DNA of 64,000 nucleotides from Actinospica robiniae DSM 44927 (GCF_000504285.1 NZ_KI632511.1:6678154-6742153), one strand, 5' to 3'; counted from the first letter of the stretch, positions 34,324 through 43,489 are shown. Translations and numbers: made by a program. Notes: generated by a model not told the origin, from the letters alone.

Positions 34324-35127
34324 CTAGCTGCCGAGGCTGTCGTGGCGGCACTGCTCGCCCAGGAGGGCTCCGCCGAAGACGACGAAGCCGACGGCGACCA
34401 ACCACGTGACGACGATGAGGACGATGCCTACGGAGCCGTAGGTGTTGGCGGAGTCGACGACCATGGGGGCGAAGACGAGCTTGGAGAAGAGGCGCAGGCC
34501 GAAGAGGCCGACCGTGGTGAGGACGGCGCCGGGGAGGAGGGCGCGCCAGGGGACTCTTCTGCCGAGCAGGACCCACTGGCCCCACCAGAACAGCATGACC
34601 CAGCAGATGCCGCGGATGAGGCCGACCCAGGCGTGGACGCTGTGGGAGCTCAGGGCCACCACGTACAGCTGGCCGGTGAGCGTCGCGAGCCAGAGGGTCT
34701 GCTGCCACAGGCGGTGGCGCATCTGCGGGCGCAGGTTCCAGACCTTCTCGTAGCCGGACTGGAAGCTGGAGGCGAAGCTCTGGCCGAAGACGCAGATGAC
34801 CGCAAGGCCGAGGGCGTCGGTGCTGCTCAGCGCGCCGCGGGTGCGCTCGAACAGCCCCTTGACGATGCTCTCGGACTGGCCGGACAGGCCCATGCCGTCG
34901 ACGACCCACTGGCCGAAGCCGCCGTAGTCCACGGGCGAGACGTCCGCGATGACGATGAGCAGGGGCATCATGGCGACGAAGCCGAGGGCGGCGAAGCCCA
35001 GCGCTCGGTGCATCAGCTCGAGCTCGGATGAGCGGCGGTTCACCCGGACGGTGTGGATGACGGCTGGGTGGTCGGGCCAACGGCTCTGTGTCCAGCTGCG
35101 CTTCCAGCTGCGTCGTCGGGCCCACAT
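34324..35127 (-). CDS. YihY/BrkB-family membrane protein
   Basis: 267 residues; ATG at 35127 with GGAGG 9 nt upstream. About six membrane helices; typical segments are FAALGFVAMMPLLIVIADVS, FGQSFASSFQSGYEKVWNLR and the end TYGSVGIVLIVVTWLVAVGFVVFGG. The family is of unknown transport or lipid-related function; older RNase BN naming is wrong. It converges with the GH16-like gene (24 bp gap). Confidence 0.82.
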   Translation of the reverse strand: MWARRRSWKRSWTQSRWPDHPAVIHTVRVNRRSSELELMHRALGFAALGFVAMMPLLIVIADVSPVDYGGFGQWVVDGMGLSGQSESIVKGLFERTRGALSSTDALGLAVICVFGQSFASSFQSGYEKVWNLRPQMRHRLWQQTLWLATLTGQLYVVALSSHSVHAWVGLIRGICWVMLFWWGQWVLLGRRVPWRALLPGAVLTTVGLFGLRLFSKLVFAPMVVDSANTYGSVGIVLIVVTWLVAVGFVVFGGALLGEQCRHDSLGS

Positions 35128-35341
35128 GCTCGATCGGCCTCCGGGAACGGGGCTTTTGGGCGATGGTACGCAACGGGGTGGGGTGCTGGCTCGGCGGCGC
35201 GCGGACGACGTCTTGCGGGGAGTCGGGGTGCAGCGGTGGGACAGTAATCTTCGAGGATTAATTGCGCCGGTTGACTGCGGCTGTTCGCGGTTGGTTCGGC
35301 TCTGGGGCACGAGGCGCCGTGGTGGCGCGAGGGGGTGCGGC

Positions 35342-35839
35342 ATGGGCGGCACGGGTGCGGCGGGCGAGGACGAAGCGGGGCGGGCGCACCGGCGGTTGGC
35401 GGTGGAGCTGAACAACGCGACGTGGGACTTGCTCGATGGCGGGTTGTCGGAGCGGAGCGCGCTGGCGGAGCAGGAGCGGGCGCTCTATGGGGCCTACGCC
35501 TCCACCTACCACTGGCTTCAGGTCGGCACCGTGGCCAACCACGGGCGAGGGGAGTACCTGATCGCGACGGTCGGGGTGACGGTCGGGCGTCTGGACGTGG
35601 CGGCTGCTCATGCGGCGCGGTACGCGGAGCTCGTTTCTTCGCATGCTGACGCGTTCGCGGATTGGGACCGGGCCTTCCTCGCGGAGCTGCTGGCTCGGGT
35701 GGCGGCTCGGTCGGGGGCTGCGGATGCCGAATCGCTCCGCTCGGCTGCCGTGCGGCTCGCTTCGGCCGTTGTGGGCGACGAGGACCGGCGGAACTGTTTG
35801 GCGCGGCTGGAGGCGGGGCCTTGGGGAGCAGTGGGGTAG
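35342..35839 (+). CDS. Unknown helical protein
   Basis: 165 residues; ATG at 35342 with an AGGGGG-type site. The chain is Ala-rich and helical, with a motif-like middle (YGAYASTYHWLQVGTVANHG and GRLDVAAAHAARYAELVSSH, then AFADWDRAFLAELLARVAA) reminiscent of TPR-like proteins. No catalytic residues recognised. It converges on the EACC1-like gene (24 bp gap). Confidence 0.6.
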   Translation: MGGTGAAGEDEAGRAHRRLAVELNNATWDLLDGGLSERSALAEQERALYGAYASTYHWLQVGTVANHGRGEYLIATVGVTVGRLDVAAAHAARYAELVSSHADAFADWDRAFLAELLARVAARSGAADAESLRSAAVRLASAVVGDEDRRNCLARLEAGPWGAVG

Positions 35840-35863
35840 AGCCGGGAGTGGGGAGTAGGGCGG

Positions 35864-36193
35864 CTACTCGGGGACGAGGGCGGCGATGGCCTCTATGGCG
35901 TTGATCGAGGACTCGGTCACGGTCACGGCCGCCCTGCCTGCGCGGCCCGCTTCGGCTTCGAAGGTGACGGGGCACACCTCCGTGCTGCGGCGGGAGCTGC
36001 GCCAGGCGGCGTAGGACTGGGCGAGGCCGCGTAGGCCGGCGACGCCGGTGATGGTGGCGGTGACGGCTTGGGCGGGGATCAGAGCGATCCGCGTGCCGGG
36101 GTCGAGGTGCGCGTGCGCGTCGGCGTCGAGCCAGCGGTAGAGGGAGAAGAGCGCAAGGGGATCAGCTATGAGGATCCTGATTTCGGTGGGCAT
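35864..36193 (-). CDS. EACC1-like (effector-associated constant component) protein
   Basis: 109 residues. The order matches the EACC1 pattern of predicted actinobacterial conflict and secretion systems: N-terminal strand EIRILIADP, LFSLYRWLDADAHAHL, a central helix GLRGLAQSYAAWRSSRR, then a strand pair VTFEAEAGRAGRAAVTV. In such loci it accompanies a variable effector or caspase-like partner; here no such partner is adjacent. The assignment rests on pattern only and could be a generic small alpha/beta protein. Confidence 0.45.
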   Translation of the reverse strand: MPTEIRILIADPLALFSLYRWLDADAHAHLDPGTRIALIPAQAVTATITGVAGLRGLAQSYAAWRSSRRSTEVCPVTFEAEAGRAGRAAVTVTESSINAIEAIAALVPE

Positions 36194-36242
36194 GCGCGCT
36201 CCCTCACCCCGACGCCGGCTCCGAACCTGCGCGCAGCATAGC

Positions 36243-36261
36243 GCGCGGTAGGGGGACTACC
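36243..36261. terminator. Short hairpin upstream of the SCO2400-like gene
   Basis: GCGGTAG and CTACCGC flank a 5-nt loop. It lies just upstream of the EACC1-like start, so it could equally be an operator. Confidence 0.3.
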
Positions 36262-36420
36262 GCTGAGTGCGCACGCCGTGCCTTGACCCGAATTTCCCTC
36301 GGCTTTACCGCCCGGTGACCGTACGGTGCTGGATCTGGCTCAGCCCGCTTGGCAGGATGCAGAAAGCTGACCACACAGCCGCATTGCTCGCACTGGCACG
36401 GAAATGGCTCGGGGCTCGAC

Positions 36421-37278
36421 GTGAACTACTGCAAGACCTGTCGCAGACACCTGAACGGTGCCGTCTCCTGCCCCGGCTGCGGGGCCACCACCGGAGTCGA
36501 GGTCGAGCGCGTTCAGGACGTGCGCTCGACGGTGCGGATGCCGCGGATACGGGAGGACGCGGGGGCGCCGGAGGCGGCGATCCCGGCGGTTGACGCAGAG
36601 CTCGAAGACTCGGCGGAGGCCGATGCGGCAGCGCTCGTGGAGGATGAACTTCCTGCTGAGCGGCTGCCTCAGGGCGCCGGCGAGGAGTCGGCTGACGAGG
36701 AGGAGCAGGAGAAGGCGAGCGGTTCGTCCGCGGCGCCGGAGCTGACGAGGGTCGGCGGGGCGAGGGCTCTGACCGTCACGGCGACTATGCCGATGGCCGT
36801 GCCCGACGTTCCCTTCGAAACGCAGAGGCCTGAAAGCGGTCCGCGAAGTGACGGCGGCCCACGGTCCGACGACGGGCGACGGGCGCAGCGGCAGCGCAAG
36901 TCGGGTCGGCGAGGGCTCGGGTTCGCGGTGACGGGTGGGTGCGCGGGGGTCGTCGTGTGCGCATTCCTCTTGATAGGGAACAATTCCGGCGGATCCGGCG
37001 GTTCTGCACCTTCGGGTTCGGTCTCCTCTCACTCGGCCGTGCGGTCGACGGCGGCAGGCGTGGTCGACATACCTCAGACCTCTGTCGCCGACGCTTCGCC
37101 GAGCGGATCATCGGCCTCTGTTTCGCCTTCTGCTTCACCCTCTCCTTCGCACACCACGCCGACGCGTACGGCCACGGCTTCAACCTCGGCGGCCACGCCC
37201 TCCGCGACGAAGACACATAAGAAGAGCAGCCCGTCGCCCAGTGCTTCGTCGTCGCACTTCTGCTTCCTCTTCTGCTGA
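36421..37278 (+). CDS. SCO2400-family protein: zinc ribbon, membrane segment, Ser/Thr-rich tail
   Basis: 285 residues from a GTG; no strong ribosome site. The N-terminus NYCKTCRRHLNGAVSCPGCGA is the four-cysteine zinc ribbon that defines the SCO2400-like group. An acidic middle (EESADEEEQEKAS) precedes a basic patch and one membrane helix (GFAVTGGCAGVVVCAFLLIG). The rest is a low-complexity Ser/Thr/Pro tail, ending in a CFLFC cysteine pair. Probably one end is in the cytoplasm and the tail crosses the wall. Function unknown. Confidence 0.75.
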   Translation: MNYCKTCRRHLNGAVSCPGCGATTGVEVERVQDVRSTVRMPRIREDAGAPEAAIPAVDAELEDSAEADAAALVEDELPAERLPQGAGEESADEEEQEKASGSSAAPELTRVGGARALTVTATMPMAVPDVPFETQRPESGPRSDGGPRSDDGRRAQRQRKSGRRGLGFAVTGGCAGVVVCAFLLIGNNSGGSGGSAPSGSVSSHSAVRSTAAGVVDIPQTSVADASPSGSSASVSPSASPSPSHTTPTRTATASTSAATPSATKTHKKSSPSPSASSSHFCFLFC

Positions 37279-37326
37279 AGCGACCGCGACCGCGACCGCG
37301 ACAGCGGAGGCGGAGGCAGCGACCCG

Positions 37327-38583
37327 CTACTCCTCCCGGCTGCGCAGCAACGGCGCCAGCTCGGCGAGCGTCTCGTTGAGGCGGTCGATCTCGGTGTCCG
37401 TGTTCGTCGCGGTCACCTGGACGCGGAATCCGGCCTGGTTCTTCGGCACCAGGGGGTACGCGGCGATGGTGACGTAGATGCCCCGGTCCCACAGGATCCG
37501 GGCGACTTCGTCGATGTCTGATGCCTCGCGCAGCGGCAGCTCGATCACCGGGAAGCCGCTGGTGTTCGGACTGTCCAGTCCCAGTGCACTGATTTGGTCG
37601 AGCACGCGCTTCGTCTTGCGGTACAGGTCCGCCCTGATCTGCTCGCCGCGGGCCTCGTTCACGTCGAAGCCGGCCAGCACCGTGGCCAGCGACGCGGTGG
37701 GGACGGGGCCGGAGTACAGGTACGGCGCTGCGGCGAACTTCAGCAGCTCCTTCGTCTCCGTCGGCAGAGCCATGAACGCCAGCAGCGACGAGTACGCCTT
37801 CGAGAATCCGCCGACGAGGATCATGCCGTCGTAGCTCTCGCCGAGGTGGCGCACGACGCTGTTGCCGCGGGCGCCGTAGGGGGAGGTCTCGTCCTCCCGC
37901 CGCTCGCCGATCACGCCGAAGCCGTGGGCGTCGTCCACGTACAGCGTCGCGCCGGTGGCACGGCAGATCTTGGCGATGCGCGGCAGGTCCGGCGGATTTC
38001 CCGTCATGCTGTTGATGCCGTCCATGCACACCAGGCGCGGCTTGTCCCTCGGGGCCTGGCGCAGCAGGTCGCCGAGCTGGTCGAGCTCGCCGGCGTGCCA
38101 GCGGTGCAGCTGGGCGCCCTGGCCCTTGGCCACCGAGCAGCCGTCGAAGATGGTGCGGTGCGCCTGCGCCTCGCACAGGACCGTGCCGTGTTCGGCCAGC
38201 ACCGGGATCGCGGTCAGGTGGATGGTGGTGATCGTGGGGAGCACGAGCGTGTCGGGGGCGGCCAGCAGCTCGGTCAGGCGTTCCTCGATCTCGGGGTACA
38301 GCCGCGGGTTTCCGAGCAGGCGCGACCAGCTGGGGTGGGTGCCCCAGCGCGCGATCTGCTCCTGCGGCGCCGCCATGATCTCCGGGTCGAGGTCGAAGCC
38401 GAGGTAGTTGCAGGAGGCGAAGTCGGCCAGCCAGTGGTCGCCGATCCGGATCATCCGGCCGTCGATCTCGTCGATGACCGCGTCGAAGAAGTGCGTGTCC
38501 TGCTTGAGTCGGGCCAGCTCCTGCCAGCGCGGGGCCGGGGCCCTGGTGTCGTTCGCCTTGGGTGCGCCGCTTGCGCTGTTCAT
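37327..38583 (-). CDS. Alpha-oxoamine synthase family PLP enzyme
   Basis: 418 residues. The fold-type-I PLP enzymes of this family (BioF, Kbl, HemA, serine palmitoyltransferase, CqsA) join an amino acid and an acyl-CoA with loss of CO2. Marks seen: FASCNYLGFDLDPEI, LYVDDAHGFGVIGE (Asp and His stacking PLP), and GGFSKAYSS with the Schiff-base Lys near 260. No biotin or heme genes are nearby. Its start overlaps the stop of the GGDEF-EAL gene (ATGA), so both are made together. A role in making a small amino-ketone signal or a lipid base is possible; substrate unknown. Confidence 0.85.
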   Translation of the reverse strand: MNSASGAPKANDTRAPAPRWQELARLKQDTHFFDAVIDEIDGRMIRIGDHWLADFASCNYLGFDLDPEIMAAPQEQIARWGTHPSWSRLLGNPRLYPEIEERLTELLAAPDTLVLPTITTIHLTAIPVLAEHGTVLCEAQAHRTIFDGCSVAKGQGAQLHRWHAGELDQLGDLLRQAPRDKPRLVCMDGINSMTGNPPDLPRIAKICRATGATLYVDDAHGFGVIGERREDETSPYGARGNSVVRHLGESYDGMILVGGFSKAYSSLLAFMALPTETKELLKFAAAPYLYSGPVPTASLATVLAGFDVNEARGEQIRADLYRKTKRVLDQISALGLDSPNTSGFPVIELPLREASDIDEVARILWDRGIYVTIAAYPLVPKNQAGFRVQVTATNTDTEIDRLNETLAELAPLLRSREE

Positions 38584-41000
38584 CTTTCCCGTCCTTCCAC
38601 CTGAGCGGTGATGGCCGCGACCCGGTCGATCGGGACCGCGGAGGAATAGAGGTACCCCTGGCCGAAGGAACAGCCCATTTCGCGCAGCAGCTGTTGCTGC
38701 TGCTCGGTCTCCACACCCTCGGCCACCACGTCGATGCCGAGGGCGGAGGCGACCGTCACAATGCCCTGCAACAGCGCCAGATGGCCCTGGTCCTCGCCGA
38801 TCCGGTCCACGAAGGACTTGTCGGCCTTCAGGATGTGGATGCTCAGATCGCGCAGATAGGCGATGGACGAGTAGCCGGTGCCGAAGTCGTCCACGGCGAT
38901 GCGCACGCCGAGTGCGGAGAGCGCGTTGAGGTTGCGGGAGACCTCGGGGCCGTGATGGTGCAGGAACGCGGTCTCGGTGATCTCCAGGATCAGCAGCTTC
39001 GCGGGCAGGCCCTCGCTCAGCAGCTTGCGGTGGATCTCGTCGACCATGCCGTCCTCGAGGAACTGGTGGGCCGAGACGTTCACGGTGACGTGCCGGGTCT
39101 GGTCTTGCGCGCGGCCGGCGTTCCAGGCGGCCGCGTCGGCGATGGCGCGGCCGAGCACCCAGGCGCCGAGCTGGATGATCTGGCCGGTCTCCTCGGCCAG
39201 CGGGATGAACTGGTCCGGCGGGAGCAGGCCGAGTTCGGGATGCTGCCAGCGCACCAGGGCCTCGAATCCGGCGACGCGCAGGGGGCCGGACAGCCGCACG
39301 ATCGGCTGGTAGGCGAGGAAGACCTCTTCCCGCTCGATCGCCAGGTCCAGGCTGGTGCGCAGCCGCATCCGCTCCATCGCCGCCTCGTAGAGCTGCGGCT
39401 GGTAGCGGCGCCAGATGGCTTTGCCGTCGGCCTTGGCCTCGTACAGGGCGAGGTCCGCGTTGCGCAGCAGGATGTCGGCGGCGTCCTCGCCCTCGTCCTC
39501 GACCAGCGGCGTGGCGTCCGCGCTGGTGGCGACGCCGATGCTGGCCCGTACGTCGGATTGGGCGTCCCAGATCAGGAACGGCGCGCTGAAGGTGCGGATC
39601 AGCCGTGCGGCCAGGGCCTCGGCGCCGTCGGGCGGGGAACCGTCGGCGAGCAGCACGGCGAACTCGTCGCCGCCGAAGCGGGCGGCGAGGTCGCCGGGGC
39701 GCACGGCGGCCTTGAGCCGTCCGGCGGCGGCCTTGAGCAGTTCGTCCCCGGCGCGGTGGCCGAGGGTGTCGTTGACCTCTTTGAAGTTGTCCAGGTCGAT
39801 CAGCAGCATGCACACTTCGCCGCCGGACTCCCGCACCCGGCCGAACGCCCGTTCGGCGCGCTCCTGGAACTTGGCCCGGTTGGCCAGGCCGGTGAGCGCG
39901 TCGTGGTACGCCCGGTTGCGCAGCTCGCGCAGCATGGCCCGGCTCTGCGCGAGGCTCTCCTGCTGGCGCAGCTGGCGGCCCTGCAGGGAGAGCCGGATGA
40001 TGACGAGGATGAACATGACCGCCGAGAACACGGCGATGACCGGCGCGTCGTGCAGGCTGCGTTTGAGCGCTTCGAACAGCAGCAGCGCGGGGGCGATCAG
40101 GGCGGTGACCGCGAGCGGGAAGACGCGGCCGGTGGCGAGCGGGCCGCCGCGCAGGTTGGGGCGGGTCAGGTCGATCATCGAGGGGTGCAGCGCGGCGCAG
40201 GCCCAGCTGATGTAGAACACCACCCAGCCGAGGTCGGCGGGCGAGCCGACGTGCCAGGTGCCGTAGAGCCGCACGGTCAGGTACGCGATGTCCGAGGTCA
40301 TCAGGCCGAGCGAGCCGACCACGAGCAGGATGGCCGAGGGCCCGCGCACGCCGCCGCCGGTGAGCAGCCGCAGGATGACCACGAGCAGCAGGACGTCGCC
40401 GATGGGGTAGCCGACCGAGACGGCGCTGTTGAACCACGGCACCGACCTCTGGTTGACCGTCGGGGTGATGATGAACACCCAGATGATCAGGGTCAGGCCC
40501 GCGGCCAGCAATAGCGCGTCGACCAGCGCGGTGACGTCGCGGTCCGGATTGCGCAGCCGGACCATCATGATGATCCCGCCGGCCGCCAGCGGATAGGTGA
40601 ACAGGTAGGACGCGTCCGCGACGGAGGGGAAGGGCTCGTTCTGGTGGAAGACGTCGGTCAGGACGTTGTAGATCGTGTCGCCGTTGATCAGCGTGAACAT
40701 CGCCAGGGCGAGCAGGTACCAGGGCAGGCGCTTGTCGGGATGGTTGAGCCGGGTGCCGACCAGCGTGGCGGCGGAGCAGCACAGCCCCAGGGTCGCCCAG
40801 ACCGGCAGCTGCCACTGCGGCTTGGCGTAGTAGATGATCACCACCAGCGCCATCGCCGCGGCGAACCAGATGGTGGCGTACTCCATCACCGGGCGCACGG
40901 CGTCGCGGGCGCGGTCGGGATCGGGATCGGGGCCGTCGTCGGTCGCGGGCGTGGCGATGCGCTCGACGTCCAGCGCCTCACCGCCGCCTGTCCGTGCCAT
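38580..41000 (-). CDS. Membrane GGDEF-EAL protein (cyclic di-GMP turnover)
   Basis: 806 residues. About eight to nine membrane helices fill residues 40-320 and form an integral-membrane sensor. The GGDEF domain (~370-530) keeps the active signature RFGGDEFAVLL (~440). The EAL domain (~545-800) keeps GFEALVRWQHP (~580), NVSAHQF, ILEITETAF and the DDFGTGYSS loop with KADKSFV. Both activities could therefore be present. In streptomycetes cyclic di-GMP controls development. The start at 41000 has no strong ribosome site; a later ATG at the MEYATIWF position is possible. Confidence 0.9.
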   Translation of the reverse strand: MARTGGGEALDVERIATPATDDGPDPDPDRARDAVRPVMEYATIWFAAAMALVVIIYYAKPQWQLPVWATLGLCCSAATLVGTRLNHPDKRLPWYLLALAMFTLINGDTIYNVLTDVFHQNEPFPSVADASYLFTYPLAAGGIIMMVRLRNPDRDVTALVDALLLAAGLTLIIWVFIITPTVNQRSVPWFNSAVSVGYPIGDVLLLVVILRLLTGGGVRGPSAILLVVGSLGLMTSDIAYLTVRLYGTWHVGSPADLGWVVFYISWACAALHPSMIDLTRPNLRGGPLATGRVFPLAVTALIAPALLLFEALKRSLHDAPVIAVFSAVMFILVIIRLSLQGRQLRQQESLAQSRAMLRELRNRAYHDALTGLANRAKFQERAERAFGRVRESGGEVCMLLIDLDNFKEVNDTLGHRAGDELLKAAAGRLKAAVRPGDLAARFGGDEFAVLLADGSPPDGAEALAARLIRTFSAPFLIWDAQSDVRASIGVATSADATPLVEDEGEDAADILLRNADLALYEAKADGKAIWRRYQPQLYEAAMERMRLRTSLDLAIEREEVFLAYQPIVRLSGPLRVAGFEALVRWQHPELGLLPPDQFIPLAEETGQIIQLGAWVLGRAIADAAAWNAGRAQDQTRHVTVNVSAHQFLEDGMVDEIHRKLLSEGLPAKLLILEITETAFLHHHGPEVSRNLNALSALGVRIAVDDFGTGYSSIAYLRDLSIHILKADKSFVDRIGEDQGHLALLQGIVTVASALGIDVVAEGVETEQQQQLLREMGCSFGQGYLYSSAVPIDRVAAITAQVEGRER

Positions 41001-41064
41001 GCGTCGACCACCGTCTGCCCGTTGACGTCCCCTTCAAGGAGATCATCAGGGGGCGCGCGGGGCA

Positions 41065-41101
41065 ACGCGGGCGGTCCGCCGGACTGACGGACCGCCCGCG
41101 T
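41065..41101. terminator. Terminator after the chitinase gene
   Basis: A perfect 14-bp stem (41065-41078 with 41088-41101) and a 9-nt loop, between the stop of the chitinase and the start of the next leftward gene. Confidence 0.65.
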
Positions 41102-41149
41102 CACCTGGGGCGATGTGGCTGTCGTGGTGCGGCTACCGGCGCCGGCGGC

Positions 41150-43222
41150 TCACCCGGTCAGGGAGAAGTCGTCCGCGTAGTAGGTGCCCTCGCCGTACCA
41201 GCCGTGCACGTACACGGTCAGTGAGGTCTGGGACGCGCCGGTGGTGATGCTCAGCGAGAGGGGCTGGTAGCCGCCGGCGCTCGGGGTCCAGTTGTCGCCG
41301 CCGCCGGTGTCTCCGATGAAGACGTAGGCGCCCTCGACGTACCCGCTGAGTGTGTAGGTGTGGTTGGGCGAGACGGTGACGGTCTGCGTGCACTGGGCGT
41401 CGTCCGAGTTGGACGCGGCGCCGGAGAGCGCGTGGCTGCCGGAGTGCACCGGCGAGCCGACCACCGAGTCCACGCTCGAGCAGGTCCAGCCGGTCAGGCT
41501 GCCGGCCTCGAAGCCCGGGTTGGTCAGCAGGTTGCCGCCGGAGCCCGTGCCGGTGGAGCTCGCGCTGGGGCTGGCCGAAGCGCTCTTCGAGGGGGAAGCA
41601 CTGGCCGACGCCGACGCGCTGGCCGAGGCGCTGGCCGACGCGGAGGCGCTCGCGGACGCGGACTTGCTCGCGCTCGCGGAGGCGCTGGAGGTCGGCGGCG
41701 CGGTCGGGCAGCTGCTCGCGGAGCCGTTCATGTCGGTCACGGCGTCGTTGAACAGCGTCGTGCCCGGGTCGAGGTCGTAGAGCGAGAACATCATGAAGCC
41801 GCCGTATCCGTTGCAGTGCACGTAGTTCGCCTGCGTCTGGATGGACTGGGCGGATTCGCCTCCGTAGAAGTTCGTCCCGTCATAGAAGTAGGCCGAATCG
41901 GTGACGGGATCCCAGTACGTGTCCGCGGAGTTGGCGACGACGTTCTCGATCTCCTTGTACATCGCCACGCCTGGGACGGCCCCGGACAAGGTCTGCCCGG
42001 CCGATGGTCCGGATGCCGTCTGATAGAGCCCGTGGTTCGAGCCAGCCGCCACCCCGGTCCAGCCGCGGTAGTAGAACGGGATGCCCACTAAGAGTTTGCT
42101 CGCCGGGAAGCCGCCGGTGATCCCGTATTGGGAGTCCCCGCTGCTCCAGGCTCTCATCGCGTTGTCGATGCTGTAGGTCTCGCTCCCGCCGGCCGCCGGG
42201 GTCTCGGGCGAGTTCGGGTTGGCGAACAGCGGGTTCTGCTCGTCGGTCGGGCCGGTCGCGTTCCAGGCGCCGTACATGTCGTAGGTCATGACGTCGCCGA
42301 AGGTCAGGTACTGGCCGATCTGGCTGGTCTGGATCTTGTCGATCTTGTCCTGGCCGCCCGGCAGCGCGGCGGCGAGGGCGTAGGTCTTGCCGTTGGCGGT
42401 GCCGGCCGTGTTGAGCTCGCTGCGGAACTCGGCCAGCAGGGCGGTGTAGTCGGCGGTGTCGTTGGGGGAGGTGATGTTGCCGAGGTGGCCGCCGGTCGAA
42501 TCGGGGTACTCCCAGTCGATGTCGAAGCCGTCGAAGATCCCGGCCGCCGAGCCGGTGCCGCCGTAGCCGTTCTCCACCGGGAGGTTGCCGTTGATGAACA
42601 TGTTGATGCAGGAGGAGACGAAGGCCTGCCGGGAGCTCGCGCTGGCCGCCATCGGGGAGAAGTACTTCGAGTAGGTCCAGCCGCCGATGGAGAGCAGGAT
42701 CTTGAGGTTCGGGTACTTCGCCTTGAGTTCCTTGAGCTGGTTGAAGTTGCCCTCGATCGCCTGGTTGTAGACGTCGGCGGTGCCCGAGACGGAGTTGGCC
42801 GCGCTGTAGCTCATGCCGTAGTCGGCGACCGCGTCCTCGGCTCCGTCGCCGGCGTTCGGGTCGTTCTCGCCGGCCGGGTCGGGGTCGGTGGCCTTCGTGT
42901 TCTCGAAGCAGGTGTAGGGCGCGGTGTTGCTGATGTTCTCGAAGTCGTAGATCAGGTAGTTCAGCTTGCCCGCGATGCCCTCGGTGTCGAGGTCCTTGAG
43001 GTAGAAGGCGTTCTGGTAGACGGACCACTGGTCGTAGTAGGCGACCTTGAGTCCGCCGGTGGTGGCCGCGGCCGGGACCGCTCCGGTGCCGGCGGTGGCC
43101 GCGGCGGCCGAGCCGGCCCCGGCGGCGCCCGCGGCGACCAGGCCGGTGGCGACGAGGGCGGCGCACGCCATCGCCGCCGCGGCGCTCCGGCCGCGGCTGA
43201 GCATGGATGATCGGAATCGCAT
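41150..43222 (-). CDS. Secreted GH18 chitinase with C-terminal binding module
   Basis: 690 residues; ATG at 43222 with AGGAG just upstream. Signal peptide to about residue 42. The catalytic barrel (~55-510) shows ILLSIGGWTYSKYF and the GH18 motif FDGFDIDWEYP with the proton-donor Glu238, plus DVMTYDMYGAW and GYGGFMMFSLYDLDPG. A Ser/Ala repeat linker (~520-580, (SA)n and KSASASP) follows, then a jelly-roll carbohydrate module of the CBM4/9/16-like kind (NLLTNPGFEAGSLTGWTCSS). It degrades chitin to oligosaccharides outside the cell. Two DasR-like boxes lie 106-145 bp upstream, so GlcNAc control is likely. Confidence 0.93.
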   Translation of the reverse strand: MRFRSSMLSRGRSAAAAMACAALVATGLVAAGAAGAGSAAAATAGTGAVPAAATTGGLKVAYYDQWSVYQNAFYLKDLDTEGIAGKLNYLIYDFENISNTAPYTCFENTKATDPDPAGENDPNAGDGAEDAVADYGMSYSAANSVSGTADVYNQAIEGNFNQLKELKAKYPNLKILLSIGGWTYSKYFSPMAASASSRQAFVSSCINMFINGNLPVENGYGGTGSAAGIFDGFDIDWEYPDSTGGHLGNITSPNDTADYTALLAEFRSELNTAGTANGKTYALAAALPGGQDKIDKIQTSQIGQYLTFGDVMTYDMYGAWNATGPTDEQNPLFANPNSPETPAAGGSETYSIDNAMRAWSSGDSQYGITGGFPASKLLVGIPFYYRGWTGVAAGSNHGLYQTASGPSAGQTLSGAVPGVAMYKEIENVVANSADTYWDPVTDSAYFYDGTNFYGGESAQSIQTQANYVHCNGYGGFMMFSLYDLDPGTTLFNDAVTDMNGSASSCPTAPPTSSASASASKSASASASASASASASASASASASPSKSASASPSASSTGTGSGGNLLTNPGFEAGSLTGWTCSSVDSVVGSPVHSGSHALSGAASNSDDAQCTQTVTVSPNHTYTLSGYVEGAYVFIGDTGGGDNWTPSAGGYQPLSLSITTGASQTSLTVYVHGWYGEGTYYADDFSLTG

Positions 43223-43327
43223 GGTGCTCCTGGGTGCAAGAGGTGGGTGATCTCCGCGGCCCAGCGTGCGCGCGCCTCGCGTTGGCCTCTTTATCCGTGT
43301 ACTGCCGCCGGATGGCCGAGTCAAGGG

Positions 43328-43366
43328 AATGGACTAGACCAATCTTGGACGCGGTGGTCGAGACCA
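43328..43366. promoter_or_regulatory. Two DasR-type (dre-like) boxes upstream of chitinase
   Basis: AATGGACTAGACCAAT at 43328-43343 and TGGTCGAGACCA at 43355-43366 resemble the palindrome TGGTCTAGACCA bound by the GlcNAc regulator DasR in streptomycetes, differing from the 12-bp core by one base each. Confidence 0.7.
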
Positions 43367-43416
43367 GGCTCGGTTGAACCGCTCCTAACTGCGTCTTAAG
43401 GCGGCGCTGGAAAACC

Positions 43417-43451
43417 CGAAGGGCTGAAGCTGACACAGCCTCAGCCCTTCG
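43417..43451. terminator. Terminator of the phosphonate-type ABC operon
   Basis: CGAAGGGCTGA (43417-43427) pairs exactly with TCAGCCCTTCG (43441-43451), about 40 bp after the stop of the ATPase gene. Confidence 0.6.
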
Positions 43452-43489
43452 CGGCGACGATCGGCCCGTCCCGATCGGGCTCGTCCCGA

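Noticed and set aside
38562-40514. Long rightward open frame opposite the GGDEF-EAL gene
   Set aside because: It has the composition of a GC-rich shadow (Val/Gly/Asp-rich) and lies wholly over an intact gene with conserved catalytic motifs.
37327-40815. Single 1162-residue frame fusing the oxoamine synthase to an upstream part
   Set aside because: The upstream part is a Pro/Arg/Ala-rich frame antisense or out of frame to the GGDEF-EAL gene; the synthase has its own start at 38583 with an ATGA overlap.
41570-41690. Repetitive stretch inside the chitinase as a CRISPR or tandem repeat
   Set aside because: It is the codon-level repeat of a Ser/Ala linker between catalytic and binding domains; no spacers.
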